From: Ruegeria sp. 6PALISEP08
GTDB lineage: Bacteria; Pseudomonadota; Alphaproteobacteria; Rhodobacterales; Rhodobacteraceae
Reading direction: 5' to 3'
DNA length: 64,000 nt
Assembly: GCF_001238295.1 (NCBI RefSeq)
Contig: NZ_LGXZ01000011.1
Coordinates: 88,106-152,105, forward strand
Shown: one piece after another, positions 30,001-39,318 of the stretch
How the letters are laid out: each line of letters opens with the position of its first letter
Numbering within the stretch: the first letter of the stretch is position 1
The notes under the pieces: model-generated
Database searches by the model: none
Told to the model about the DNA's origin: nothing
The model's input: only the letters and a program-made list of their open reading frames with translations
Position numbers and translations under genes: made by a program

Positions 30001-32447
30001 TGCCGGAAGGTGAATCCGTGATCCCGATAGAGATCACACAGGATTGGGGTGCAGGAGCCTATGTAACCGCCACGGTGATCCGTCCGATGGATGTCGCGGC
30101 AGGCCAGAACCCGGCGCGTGCCATGGGTGTGGCCCACGCCACCATCGATCCGGCAGGCCGTAAGTTGACTGTCGCCATTGACGTACCCGAGATCACTTCG
30201 CCTCGACAGACGCAAAAAGCCCGCGTTAGGGTCGAAAACGCTTCGGAGAGCGATCCTGTCTGGCTGACTCTGGCCGCTGTGGATGTGGGCATTCTGAACC
30301 TGACCGGGTTCGAAAGCCCGGACCCGCAGGGATATTATTTTGGACAACGTCGTCTGGGTGTCGATCTGCGCGATGTCTATGGGCGTCTGATCGACGGTAT
30401 GAACGGAGCGATGGGCACGGTTCGATCCGGCGGTGACGCCGATAACGGGATGCGCCGTCAGTCTCCACCGCCAACGCAGGACCTGATGGCTGTGTTCAGC
30501 GGCCCGGTGCAGGTCGGCGCGGATGGAGAGGTTGAGATCGACATCCCCCTGCCCGCCTTCAACGGAACCGTCCGATTGATGGCCGTCGCGTGGTCACCCA
30601 AAGCGGTTGGTCAAGCCGAAGCCGAGATGATCGTCCGCGACCCGGTGGTCGTCACCGCCAGCCTGCCGCGGTTCTTGGCCCCAGGCGATCAAAGCCGGAT
30701 GCGGGTTGAGATCGTTCATGCCGAAGGCACATCCGGAGACATGGCACTTGGCCTGACCGCATCGGGCGGCTTGGAACTGGGCGCGGCACCAACCAGCTTT
30801 GTGTTGGAGGACGGCGGCAAGGCGGTGTTCGACGTCCCGATCACGGCGAATGTCGTCGGCGACCCGGAAATCGGTGTTTCGATCACCACGCCGGACGGGC
30901 GCGACCTGTCACAGACCTTGCGGATGCCCGTGCGGGCAACCGATCCGGTGATTGCCCAGACACGGCGTTTTGCACTGGGTGCCGGAGACAGCTTCCTTTT
31001 TTCGCAGGACGTGTTTGACGGGTTCCAGGCCGGCTCGGCCAAAGCCATCCTGTCTGCCGGAGCGTTTGCGAAATTCGACACGCCGGGTCTATTGGATCAG
31101 TTGGATCGATACCCGTATGGCTGCACCGAACAGATCACCAGTAAAGCCCTGCCGCTGCTCTATCTGTCATCCGTCGCGCAAGCCTCGGGGCTGGGGGACG
31201 GTCCGGTGGTGGATCAGCGCATCACGGACTCGATCCGCAGCATCCTGACCCGTCAGGCCGCAAACGGCGCCTTTGGTCTGTGGCGCGCTGGCAGCGGTGA
31301 CTTCTGGCTGGACGCATATGTGACCGACTTCCTGTCCCGCGCCCGTGCTCAGGGACATCCTGTGCAGGACCGGGCCTTTGCGCAGGCGATGGATAACCTT
31401 CGGAACAGGGTCAACTATGCGCCCGATTTCGACGAAGACGGTCAGGATATTGCCTATGCCCTTATGGTTCTGGCGCGGGAAGGCGCCGCGTCGATGGGTG
31501 ATCTGCGCTATTACGCGGACGTCAAAGGGGATGCGTTCGACACTCCTTTGGCGCTGGCACAGTTGGGCGCAGCACTGGCATCCTACGGCGACCAGACCCG
31601 AGCTGACGCGATGTTCAACCGTGCCGCACGGATGCTGGAACAGGTGCCCGACGAACCGGAAAACTACTGGCGCGCAGATTACGGCACCCACCTGCGGGAT
31701 GCGGCGGGTCTGCTGACCCTTGCCGTGGGCGCGGGCAGCGAGGCGGTTGACCGCGACGCTTTGATCCAAAGGGTAAGCGCGGGCGCCGCGCCATTGTCCA
31801 CGCAAGAGGCCACGTGGTCCCTGCTGGCAGCGCACGCGTTGGTTTCTGACCCGACTGGGTCGGGCCTGACGGTCAATGGCACGCCGGTTTCCGGTCCGTT
31901 TGTGCAGGTTCTGCAGTCAGGACAGTCAGATGAGGTCAACATCACGGCCATGGACGGTCAGGCGACGGATATCACCCTGACGGTCACTGGGATTCCGGAA
32001 ACCCCGCCCGAAGCGGGCGGCACCGGCTACGCGATTGAGCGGCGGTACTATTCGATGGATGGTGATCTGATCGACGCAAGCAGTTTCACTGTGGGTGACC
32101 GGTTCGTCACCGTTCTGACGGTAACGCCGTTTGAAGGCGGTGGCGCGCGGTTGATGGTGGATGATCCACTTGCCGCCGGGATCGAGATTGACAACCCCAG
32201 CCTGCTGCGTTCAGGCGATTTGCGATCCCTGGATTGGCTGGATTTGTCGGATGCCACCCATACCGAGTTCCGTTCAGACCGTTTCCTGGCCGCAGTTGAT
32301 CTGTCCGGGCGTGAAACCGTGACGCTGGCCTATGTCGCCCGTGCGGTTACGCCAGGTGTGTTCAATCATCCCGCGGCCTCGGTCGAGGATATGTACCGCC
32401 CTCAGAACCGCGCATGGACGTCTACTGGTCGGGTTGAAGTTCAGTGA
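27024..32447 (+). CDS. bacterial alpha-2-macroglobulin with N-terminal PAN domain
   Basis: 1807 residues, exported (signal peptide about 1-24 ending VLAQ). A cysteine-rich PAN/Apple module at about 30-100 is followed by the MG domains, the bait region and the thioester domain. The thioester motif is intact: GCTEQ with Cys at about 1367. These proteins trap proteases in the periplasm or at the surface and covalently link them. The ATG at 27024 follows GAGGAGG; a longer frame from 26973 is not needed. pbpC follows 36 bases later, as in the E. coli yfhM-pbpC pair, so the two probably guard and repair the cell wall together. The lipobox seen in some relatives is absent here. Confidence 0.93.
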   Translation: MHRFVFISITYIFSLLILPAAVLAQDAMPEFRYITSRDTDYYGSDLDALFDTDLKSCIQACSATAQCTAFTYNTRSDACFPKSGVNRQETYQGALSAQKVQNSQQALTLGKTRAETLNALGSSDLNTVTKQARDLGFLHPAGEHDLQAVLDAARNASSVTQAMQWTGVAVSLSDAPDLWVEYARLLLTMNPSGWNERRDLRDRALNAAINGYLRAEAPGTQIAALMTMANALEEVERGRDMIPVLRLAEQVQPREDVLAALDNAIGKYGFRVVDSSVDSDAAAPRICVEFSEPLVKAGVDYDPFVQRSEDGLVVQAEDKQLCVDGVAHGQRYRLTVRQGLPATSGEALNRNIELTHYVRDRTPSVRFPGRSYVLPKSADAALPVETVNVTDLDLILRRVSDRNLLRAVQQDFFGRPLSEWQEEEFSDEIAEDIWTGTAEVSNQLNQTMTARLPMAEAIADQPAGIYALTARVPGADPYDDPGATQWFVLSDLGISTALGTDGLHVTVRGLSDAAPRKGVEVSLVTNANAVIATAQTDETGYAAFAPGLIRGKGASAPALVMAAEDNDFSFLSLTDPAFDLSDRGVEGRPPAGPVDVFLTTDRGAYRAGEVIHATALSRDGEAQAIEGLPLTAILYRPDGVEYRRSVSDGGVAGGHVFGLPVAADVPRGAWKIEIKSDPKGEALARQTVLVEDFLPERIDFDLTLPSAPLRPGDTPPLSIDARYLFGAPGSDLSIDGQVIARPADTIPGYEGYRFGRYDTETSIKSTYFGDMRTDAAGQATVAVEIPELDTEGKPIEAEIIARLTDGSGRPVERRLTAPVLPPQPVIGVKSLFEDVIPEGTEAAFQIVGLAPDLTPSPMRLRWTLNKVETRYQWYQLYGDWNWEPTTRRTRIATGEVDFATDPLTLTQPVDWGRYELVVQRIDGAYAETAVDFYAGWYQAADASTTPDRLEMSLDRDTYSAGDTAQLRIVPRMAGVAQIDVLSNRLIHRQMVEVPEGESVIPIEITQDWGAGAYVTATVIRPMDVAAGQNPARAMGVAHATIDPAGRKLTVAIDVPEITSPRQTQKARVRVENASESDPVWLTLAAVDVGILNLTGFESPDPQGYYFGQRRLGVDLRDVYGRLIDGMNGAMGTVRSGGDADNGMRRQSPPPTQDLMAVFSGPVQVGADGEVEIDIPLPAFNGTVRLMAVAWSPKAVGQAEAEMIVRDPVVVTASLPRFLAPGDQSRMRVEIVHAEGTSGDMALGLTASGGLELGAAPTSFVLEDGGKAVFDVPITANVVGDPEIGVSITTPDGRDLSQTLRMPVRATDPVIAQTRRFALGAGDSFLFSQDVFDGFQAGSAKAILSAGAFAKFDTPGLLDQLDRYPYGCTEQITSKALPLLYLSSVAQASGLGDGPVVDQRITDSIRSILTRQAANGAFGLWRAGSGDFWLDAYVTDFLSRARAQGHPVQDRAFAQAMDNLRNRVNYAPDFDEDGQDIAYALMVLAREGAASMGDLRYYADVKGDAFDTPLALAQLGAALASYGDQTRADAMFNRAARMLEQVPDEPENYWRADYGTHLRDAAGLLTLAVGAGSEAVDRDALIQRVSAGAAPLSTQEATWSLLAAHALVSDPTGSGLTVNGTPVSGPFVQVLQSGQSDEVNITAMDGQATDITLTVTGIPETPPEAGGTGYAIERRYYSMDGDLIDASSFTVGDRFVTVLTVTPFEGGGARLMVDDPLAAGIEIDNPSLLRSGDLRSLDWLDLSDATHTEFRSDRFLAAVDLSGRETVTLAYVARAVTPGVFNHPAASVEDMYRPQNRAWTSTGRVEVQ

Positions 32448-32483
32448 TCGTTCTGGTGCCATATCACTACTTGGGTTTCTGCG

Positions 32484-34520
32484 ATGCCTAGGTCGTCGCG
32501 ATTTTTGCTCGTACTGGCTGGTGCCTTATTTATGACTGCGCTGGCACGGGATGGCGTTGACCGCTGGGTTGACGCCACGGTGCTTCCCCCGTTTCTGGCC
32601 GAAACATCGGTTGAGATGCGAGACCGGAACGGCGACCTTTTACGCGCGTTTCCAGTCGAGGATGGTATCTGGAGGTTGTTGCCCGGCGCGGTCGATCCAA
32701 ATTTCACCGCCATGCTCATCCGGTATGAGGACAAACGATTCTGGACCCACGCCGGTGTGGACCCGATCGCAATGCTGCGGGCAGCGGGGCAAAGCCTGTG
32801 GAATGGGCGTACGGTGTCGGGTGGGTCCACCTTGACCATGCAGGTCGCGCGATTGATCGAGGATGGCTCGACCGGGCGGTGGCGTGGCAAATTTCGGCAA
32901 GTTAGGGTCGCATTTGCATTGGAGCGGCGGCTAAGCAAGAAGCAGATTCTGGACCTGTACCTGACCCACGCTCCTTATGGTGGCAATCTGGAAGGTATTC
33001 GCGCCGGCACCCGTGCGTGGTTTGGCAAAGACGCAGCCCGGTTGACCGCGGCACAGGCGGCCTTGTTGGTCGCGCTGCCACAATCCCCAGAGGCCCGGCG
33101 CCCGGATCGCAGGCCAGAGGCGACCCGGAAAGCACGTGACCGGGTTCTGCGCAGGCTCGAGCGCTTTGGCGTCCTGACCCGGGCTGAAACACATGCGGCT
33201 CTGACCGAACGTCTTCCGGATCGAATGAAACCGTTTCCGCGCCTCGCACCACATTTGACCGACCGCGTAAAGCGGCAAGCGCCCGCGACCAGCGCCTTTG
33301 ATCTGACCCTGGATGTCGGATTGCAGGCCCGGTTGGAGACTTTGGTCGCACAGGCCGCCACCCGTGCCGGGCCGCGAATATCCGGGGCGCTGATCGTGGC
33401 GGATCATCGCAGCGGTGGAGTTCTGGCCTCGGTCGGTTCGGCCGGTTATCAGGATGCACGACAGGGTTTTGTGGATATGACTCAAGCCCTGCGGTCGCCT
33501 GGGTCGACCCTGAAACCGCTGGTCTATGGGTTAGCATTCGATCAGGGGCTGGCCCATCCTGAAACCCTGATCAGCGACAGCCCCGTGATGTTTGGCCGGT
33601 ACGCCCCGCGCAACTTCGATGGCGCTTTCCGTGGCGATGTAAGGATTCGTGACGCCCTGCAATTGTCGCTCAACATCCCTGTTGTACGCCTGACGAATGC
33701 GTTGGGGGCCGCGCGTGTTATGTCGGCATTACGCTTCGCCGGATCAAAACCGCGTCTGAACGGCGGCACGCCGGGATTGGCGATCTCTTTGGGTGGCGTT
33801 GGGTTAAGCCTGCTCGATCTGGTACAGATCTACGCCACTCTGGCAGCCGGTGGGCAAGGTCCGATTCTGCATCATGACGCGTTGGCTGAAACGCGGCAGA
33901 CCCCGCGCGTTTTGTCAGACACCTCTGCCTGGCAGGTCGCAGACATTCTGGCCGGGGTTTCAGCCCCCGCTGGCGGCGCGACAGGGGCGCTTGCCTACAA
34001 AACCGGCACGTCTTACGGCCACCGCGATGCCTGGGCCATCGGCTTTGACGGGCAGCACGTCATCGGAGTCTGGCTGGGTCGCGCGGATGGAACGCCTGTT
34101 CCCGGCGCATTTGGGGGCGATCTTGCTGCGCCTCTTCTGGCTGAGGCATTCAGCCTATTGAAACCCGAACTTGCCCCGCTGCGCCCGCCACCTCCCTCAA
34201 CCCTGCTCGTGGGCGCGGCACAATTGCCTCAACCCTTGCAGCGTTTTCGCCCCCGCACTGCGGCTTTCGAAAATGATCCGTCCGCGCCGGACTTGCTGTT
34301 CCCGCCTGACAACGCCGTGTTAGAGACGTTTGGAGCACCTCTGACAGTCAAACTGCGCGGGGGCGTCGGGCCATTTTCAGTGCTGGCAGATGGCGTTCCC
34401 GTATTGACCGGACAACGGCAGCGAGAGTTCGAAATCCCCAATCCAGGGGCCGGTTTTACCTCGCTCGTTGTGGTGGATGCGCAGGGCCTTTCGGACCGGG
34501 CAGCAATCAGGATTGATTAG
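32484..34520 (+). CDS. pbpC: penicillin-binding protein 1C
   Basis: 678 residues. N-terminal anchor, then a glycosyltransferase (GT51) domain with EDKRFWTHAGVDPIAM and GGSTLTMQVARL, then a transpeptidase domain with SPGSTLKPLVYGLAFD (active Ser), SLN and YKTGTSYGHRDAW (KTG triad). The BiPBP C-terminal domain occupies the last 90 residues. It is encoded directly after the alpha-2-macroglobulin gene. The stop overlaps that of the convergent Bat-locus gene by three bases. Confidence 0.95.
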   Translation: MPRSSRFLLVLAGALFMTALARDGVDRWVDATVLPPFLAETSVEMRDRNGDLLRAFPVEDGIWRLLPGAVDPNFTAMLIRYEDKRFWTHAGVDPIAMLRAAGQSLWNGRTVSGGSTLTMQVARLIEDGSTGRWRGKFRQVRVAFALERRLSKKQILDLYLTHAPYGGNLEGIRAGTRAWFGKDAARLTAAQAALLVALPQSPEARRPDRRPEATRKARDRVLRRLERFGVLTRAETHAALTERLPDRMKPFPRLAPHLTDRVKRQAPATSAFDLTLDVGLQARLETLVAQAATRAGPRISGALIVADHRSGGVLASVGSAGYQDARQGFVDMTQALRSPGSTLKPLVYGLAFDQGLAHPETLISDSPVMFGRYAPRNFDGAFRGDVRIRDALQLSLNIPVVRLTNALGAARVMSALRFAGSKPRLNGGTPGLAISLGGVGLSLLDLVQIYATLAAGGQGPILHHDALAETRQTPRVLSDTSAWQVADILAGVSAPAGGATGALAYKTGTSYGHRDAWAIGFDGQHVIGVWLGRADGTPVPGAFGGDLAAPLLAEAFSLLKPELAPLRPPPPSTLLVGAAQLPQPLQRFRPRTAAFENDPSAPDLLFPPDNAVLETFGAPLTVKLRGGVGPFSVLADGVPVLTGQRQREFEIPNPGAGFTSLVVVDAQGLSDRAAIRID

Positions 34521-36559
34521 CGCCGCCCTTCGCGCAGCCAACCACCCAACAGGAAACCTCCTGCCAGCAACAGAACCAGCCAGGGCGGCAGCAGGCCGGC
34601 CTGCGTGACGTCCCGTGTCTCATAAGCATCGCGTGGGGTCAGACCGATCCAGCCCCGGCCTGCCGCAGGACGCCCAGCGCGCACGTTGCGGATCGATGGC
34701 AAGCCGTCCTCCAGCCGGATCACGCCACCCCGCATACTGGCCAGGACCGGTTCCAGAACATCACTGGTTGCGATGGTGCGTTCAAACTCCTTCGGTGCGG
34801 CGGGACCAAGGCCAATCACGGCCATATGGTCGCCTTCCTGCAAACGATAAAGACCAATCTCTGGCCCATAATATCGCGCTTCGAACCGGCCTGGAGAGAC
34901 CTCTTCCAATGTGATCTCTAATGTCTCGCCATTCGGGCGTGTCACCGTCACCGGCCCCACGTCATCTTCAAGGGTCTGGCGAATGATCCGCATGGATTGA
35001 CCGTTGGCCTCGGCCCATAACGCCTCTTCCTCCAGTTCGGGTTCTTTCATCATCCAATGGGCCAGCCTGCGCAGCAGCTCCAGTTGCGGACCACCGCCTT
35101 CAAAACCCCGACTCCATAGCCAAGCATGATCCGAGGCCAGCATCGCAACGCGCCCTTCGCCAACGCGGTCCAGAACCAGCAGCGGGCGTTCGTCAATGCC
35201 TGTCATCAAAACCTCGCCCGAGCGATGATTCACGTCGATCTGACGCAACCAAGCCCCCCAATCCTCGGAATCGCCAAGATTGGTTGTCACCGGATGCCGC
35301 TGCCCCAAATCACTGACCATCGGCACATAACGCTCTTCGAACACCCGTGCTGAGGGCTGAGCTGGTAAAATCGGCGCCAGCGGAGACCGGAAGATGCTGT
35401 CGGCACTGGCGAAATCAGGACCGGCCGCAATCAAAACCGCACCACCGTCGTTGATGTAACTGGTGACGTTGTCCAGATAGATCGCAGGCAAGATGCCGCG
35501 CCGCTTATACCGATCGAAGATGATCAGATCGAAATCGTTGATCTTTTCCAAAAACAGCTCACGTGTTGGAAATGCGATCAACGAAAGTTCATCAACGGGC
35601 ACGCCGTCCTGTTTTTCGGGCGGACGCAAGATGGTGAAATGCACCAAGTCGACCGAACTGTCGGACTTCAACAGATTGCGCCATGTGCGCCCCCCGGGAT
35701 GCGGCTCACCCGAGACCAACAGAACGCGCAAACGATCCCGAACGCCGTTCATCTGAATCAGGGCAGTGTTGTTGCGGTCGGTCAATTCACCCTCGGCCCG
35801 AGGCACAGAGAACTGAATGACGTTACGCCCGCCATGGGGCAGCGTGATGGGCAGCTCAACATCACGACCAATGGGAATGCTGAACTGTTCAGGTGCGGCA
35901 CCATCTACAGAAATCTCCAACGGCGCGGTAACCGCGCCTGCCGGAGCAGCTCCGCTGTCATCCACCCGCAGGGTCAACGTGACCGGCTCGCCGATTATGG
36001 CAAAGGCAGGTGCATTGCGGACGATAAGCCTGCGATCCCAGTCACTTTCACGTCCGGTTTGCAACAGGTGCATCGGCGCAGGCAGGTCCGGGGCCTGATC
36101 AACATCGTGCACGATCCCGTCCGACACCACCAGGATGCCAGCGATACGGGCCCGGGGTTCTTCGGCCAAAGCCTCATTCAGGGCCGCCATAACTTGCGTA
36201 CCCTCATCCCCACCCCCGTCGCCAACCTGAATGCGGCGCAGTTCCGTATTGTTGCGCGCCTCAATCTCGGCAGCAAGTTCCTCGGCAGCCTGCGCAGTTT
36301 GTTCGGCCCGGTCCGAAAGCGTTTGGCTGGCGCTTTCATCCTCGATCATCAAAACGATATCTGTCAGCAGCGCGCGATCTTCAATCTGATAAACCGGGCC
36401 AGACAGCGCGGCGAGAACCACCAAAGCCGCCAAACCCCGCAAGGCCCAGCCTGACAGGCCACGCCTCAGGGCCAGTGCAATCCCTGTCACGGCAATCGCA
36501 CCCACAGCGGCCAGAACGGGCCACGGAATCAGCGGGTCGAATATGACGGTTCCGGTCAT
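34517..36559 (-). CDS. Bat-locus membrane protein with GATase-like domain
   Basis: 680 residues. Two N-terminal hydrophobic helices (about 10-30 and 37-57), a large extracytoplasmic part, and a C-terminal anchor (WLVLLLAGGFLLGGWL) before a basic tail. The centre (LIIFDRYKRRGILPAIYLDNVTSYIN and GGAVLIAAGPDFA) looks like the class I glutamine-amidotransferase fold without its catalytic cysteine. Such proteins are common as the last gene of moxR/DUF58 loci. Start overlaps the upstream DUF4159 gene by ATGA. No enzymatic activity is claimed. Confidence 0.75.
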   Translation of the reverse strand: MTGTVIFDPLIPWPVLAAVGAIAVTGIALALRRGLSGWALRGLAALVVLAALSGPVYQIEDRALLTDIVLMIEDESASQTLSDRAEQTAQAAEELAAEIEARNNTELRRIQVGDGGGDEGTQVMAALNEALAEEPRARIAGILVVSDGIVHDVDQAPDLPAPMHLLQTGRESDWDRRLIVRNAPAFAIIGEPVTLTLRVDDSGAAPAGAVTAPLEISVDGAAPEQFSIPIGRDVELPITLPHGGRNVIQFSVPRAEGELTDRNNTALIQMNGVRDRLRVLLVSGEPHPGGRTWRNLLKSDSSVDLVHFTILRPPEKQDGVPVDELSLIAFPTRELFLEKINDFDLIIFDRYKRRGILPAIYLDNVTSYINDGGAVLIAAGPDFASADSIFRSPLAPILPAQPSARVFEERYVPMVSDLGQRHPVTTNLGDSEDWGAWLRQIDVNHRSGEVLMTGIDERPLLVLDRVGEGRVAMLASDHAWLWSRGFEGGGPQLELLRRLAHWMMKEPELEEEALWAEANGQSMRIIRQTLEDDVGPVTVTRPNGETLEITLEEVSPGRFEARYYGPEIGLYRLQEGDHMAVIGLGPAAPKEFERTIATSDVLEPVLASMRGGVIRLEDGLPSIRNVRAGRPAAGRGWIGLTPRDAYETRDVTQAGLLPPWLVLLLAGGFLLGGWLREGRR

Positions 36560-39318
36560 TGTCCTAGCCTGTCCAGAAGGGCGGGCACGTGGACCTGATC
36601 GGATTTGTAGTTCCCGGTCAGCACATGCATCACCAGATTGACGCCAAAACGATTGGCCAGTTCGCGTTGCCGTTCCCCCGCATATCCGCGTCCGACCGGC
36701 AGCAGGGCCTGGCCGTTGCGATCCACGGCCCAGGCCCCAGCCCAGTCATTTCCACCGATGACTACGGGTGTCACGTTATCGTTGAGGTTACGGAACGGCA
36801 TCCCTTCGATCTGTTCCGCATCCAGTGGCGCAGCTTCGACCCAGACCTCGGTACCGGAGTAACGACCCGGGAAATCCTGTAACAGATAGAAGGTTCTGGT
36901 CAGGACGTGATCGCGTGGAATCGGCTCTAACGCAGGGATATTCAGCGGTCCGGCCAGTTGCTGCAACTTGCGACCATTCGGGCTGGACGCACCGAAGCCA
37001 GCGATATCTGCGTCACGCGTGTCGAACAGGATCATCCCACCCGAGCGCAGGTAAGCATTCAGTTTCACATAAGCTTCGGCGGAAGGCTGAGGCTGGCTTG
37101 GGGAAATCGGCCAGTAGAGCAACGGGAAGAATGCCAGCTCATCGCGTTCCAGATCCACACCAATAGGTTCGGAAGGTTCGACTGAGGTGCGATAAAACAA
37201 GGTTTGCGCCAATCCCCGCAGCCCGGCCTGTGCAATATCGTCCACCTGTGCGTCACCCGTCAGCACATGCGCCAAAACAAGTTCATGCGTTGCCGCCAAG
37301 GCGAACTCGGTATCTTCCTGCGTCTGCGCCTGAACTTCGGGCACCAACAGAAACGCGGCCAGAATCCCAGCGGCTGCGCGTGCCAAACCCAATCGGCCAG
37401 ACAAGGCCAAAGACGCGACCACGTCGATCGTGAGCAAGATCAGAGCGAAGCTGAGGAGCAGGCCACCGAGCGGAGTTTCGGTGCTGATCTCCTGTCCTTT
37501 GATCGGAACATTGGCGGGCCAGACCACCGGGCGCAGTTCGGTATCCTCGGAAACAACGTTCAGCGCCAGTTTCTGCTTACCGCTTTCATACAGACCCGGG
37601 CGCAGTTCTGGCCCGATCTGGCCCGAAATCAACTGTACCCCATCCACACCGACCAACGTACCAGCATCCGACAAGGTGCCAAACCCATCCATGACTTGTA
37701 CCGGCTCCCATGTCGTGCCCTGCAACTGCGCCTCTTGCCGGGACTTCGCGGCAGAGGCCACGGCCAGACGATCCAGCATCTCGACAAACAGGCCCGACAG
37801 CGGCAGGCTAGACCATTCAGCGTCCGCAGTGACATGGAACAGCACCACCTGCCCCAATCCCAACGCCTTGCGCGTCACCAAAGGTGTGCCATCAGAAAGC
37901 GAGGCAATCACGCGATCGGCAAGATTCGGGTCTGGTTGGGCCATGACTTGGGTCGAAACGACCACATCGTCCGGGATGTCCAAACCATTGAACGGTGAAT
38001 TCTCGGGGAACGAAGCCAATGTCTTGGCCTCGCCCCAGCTCATCGCTCCACCAACGGATCGCCCGCCGCTTCGCAGCCGTACGGGCAACAGGGTATCTTC
38101 GATGTCCCTCCCCAGATCGCTGGCCGCCATACGCGGACCGGCAAACCGCAGCAGCAGGCCACCTTGTTCGACCCATTCGATCAGACCGGCCTCTTCCGTA
38201 TCAGACATCTGCGCGACATCCGACAGAACGATCACATCCGGGTTCGCAGGCAGAACCTCAAGCAGGCCGCCATCGACAAAATCTGCCGTGGGGTTCAGAA
38301 CCTGCGTCAGGTAATGTAGAGGCGACAACAACTCCAGCCCCTCTCGGTTCAGGGTTCCTGCAATCAGCGAAACCTCGCGTCGGCGCAAGCTGTCATCAGT
38401 CAGGGTCACGGCCCCGGCGGACCGTTGGCCCTGAATTTCGAACCGCGTAATCCGTGCCCGCAATTCCGAAGGCAGCGCCAGTTCGACCTGCACCGAGGTT
38501 TCCCCGGCTTCAAAGGTCAGGTCGACCGAATGCAGCACCCGTGCCGTGCCCGCCGGGTCGCGACCTTGCGCCAAAACCGTCACCCGCTCCTCCGGGCCGG
38601 GACCTGCCCGCTGTAAAGTGAGTTGGATCAGACCGTCCTGATAGGCCGCAGGCTGGATCGCAATGGGCCGAGACGCCCCCTGATAAACCGTCACATCACC
38701 ACGCGCCTGCAAGGCAGAGACCAGCCCGGCATGTTGGGCATAGTCCAACCTGTCGCTAAACCAATGGGTGTCAAAGCTGCCATCAACTGCATCCAAAGCA
38801 GAAATGGTTTGCGAAATCTGATCTGCGGTCGGTTGCCAAGGGTTCGGTGTCAGCCCCGGAAGGCGCCCGCGCCATGCCTCAGCCGCTTGAAAAACAGGCG
38901 TTTCCGGCTCGGTCAGGCGCATAATTGCAACGGTACGGCCCGCGCGCCCGGCCTCTGACAGCTGTGTGTCAATCTGGTCCAGCGTGGCCGACCAGCGCGT
39001 GGCACCGGCCCAACTGGCATCCAGAACCAGCAGCAGCGGCCCGGTGCCAGTCTCATCCCTTGATGGATTCAAAACCGGCCCGGCCAGACCGATGATGATG
39101 GCCGCAGCCGCAAGCATCCTAAGCAGTAACAGCCACCATGGCGTGCGGTCCGAGACACTTTCGTCATCCTTCAGCCCCAGCAACAGCGTGACCGCCGGGA
39201 ACAACCGACGGATCGGCGCAGGTGGTACTGCGCGCAGGATGAGCCACAAGATCGGCAGGGTCAGAAGACCCAGCAAAATCCATGGCGCGGTAAAGCCAAT
39301 GCCCGCCAGAACCGTCAT
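36556..39318 (-). CDS. BatA-like N-terminal and DUF4159 domain membrane protein
   Basis: 920 residues. The opening FTAPWILLGLLTLPILWLIL and RRLFPAVTLLLGL match the BatA N-terminal membrane region. A von Willebrand-like or GATase-like central part follows, then two hydrophobic helices near 635-680, and a C-terminal DUF4159 domain (about 690-920; LNAYLRSGGMILFDTRDAD). ATG at 39318 overlaps the DUF58 stop by ATGA and is preferred to the frame opening at 39351. It would act in the cytoplasmic membrane with the MoxR ATPase. Confidence 0.85.
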   Translation of the reverse strand: MTVLAGIGFTAPWILLGLLTLPILWLILRAVPPAPIRRLFPAVTLLLGLKDDESVSDRTPWWLLLLRMLAAAAIIIGLAGPVLNPSRDETGTGPLLLVLDASWAGATRWSATLDQIDTQLSEAGRAGRTVAIMRLTEPETPVFQAAEAWRGRLPGLTPNPWQPTADQISQTISALDAVDGSFDTHWFSDRLDYAQHAGLVSALQARGDVTVYQGASRPIAIQPAAYQDGLIQLTLQRAGPGPEERVTVLAQGRDPAGTARVLHSVDLTFEAGETSVQVELALPSELRARITRFEIQGQRSAGAVTLTDDSLRRREVSLIAGTLNREGLELLSPLHYLTQVLNPTADFVDGGLLEVLPANPDVIVLSDVAQMSDTEEAGLIEWVEQGGLLLRFAGPRMAASDLGRDIEDTLLPVRLRSGGRSVGGAMSWGEAKTLASFPENSPFNGLDIPDDVVVSTQVMAQPDPNLADRVIASLSDGTPLVTRKALGLGQVVLFHVTADAEWSSLPLSGLFVEMLDRLAVASAAKSRQEAQLQGTTWEPVQVMDGFGTLSDAGTLVGVDGVQLISGQIGPELRPGLYESGKQKLALNVVSEDTELRPVVWPANVPIKGQEISTETPLGGLLLSFALILLTIDVVASLALSGRLGLARAAAGILAAFLLVPEVQAQTQEDTEFALAATHELVLAHVLTGDAQVDDIAQAGLRGLAQTLFYRTSVEPSEPIGVDLERDELAFFPLLYWPISPSQPQPSAEAYVKLNAYLRSGGMILFDTRDADIAGFGASSPNGRKLQQLAGPLNIPALEPIPRDHVLTRTFYLLQDFPGRYSGTEVWVEAAPLDAEQIEGMPFRNLNDNVTPVVIGGNDWAGAWAVDRNGQALLPVGRGYAGERQRELANRFGVNLVMHVLTGNYKSDQVHVPALLDRLGQ

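Noticed and set aside
35639..36454. 271-codon plus-strand frame inside the Bat-locus gene
   Set aside because: Antisense to a coupled operon gene, no start signal or domain.
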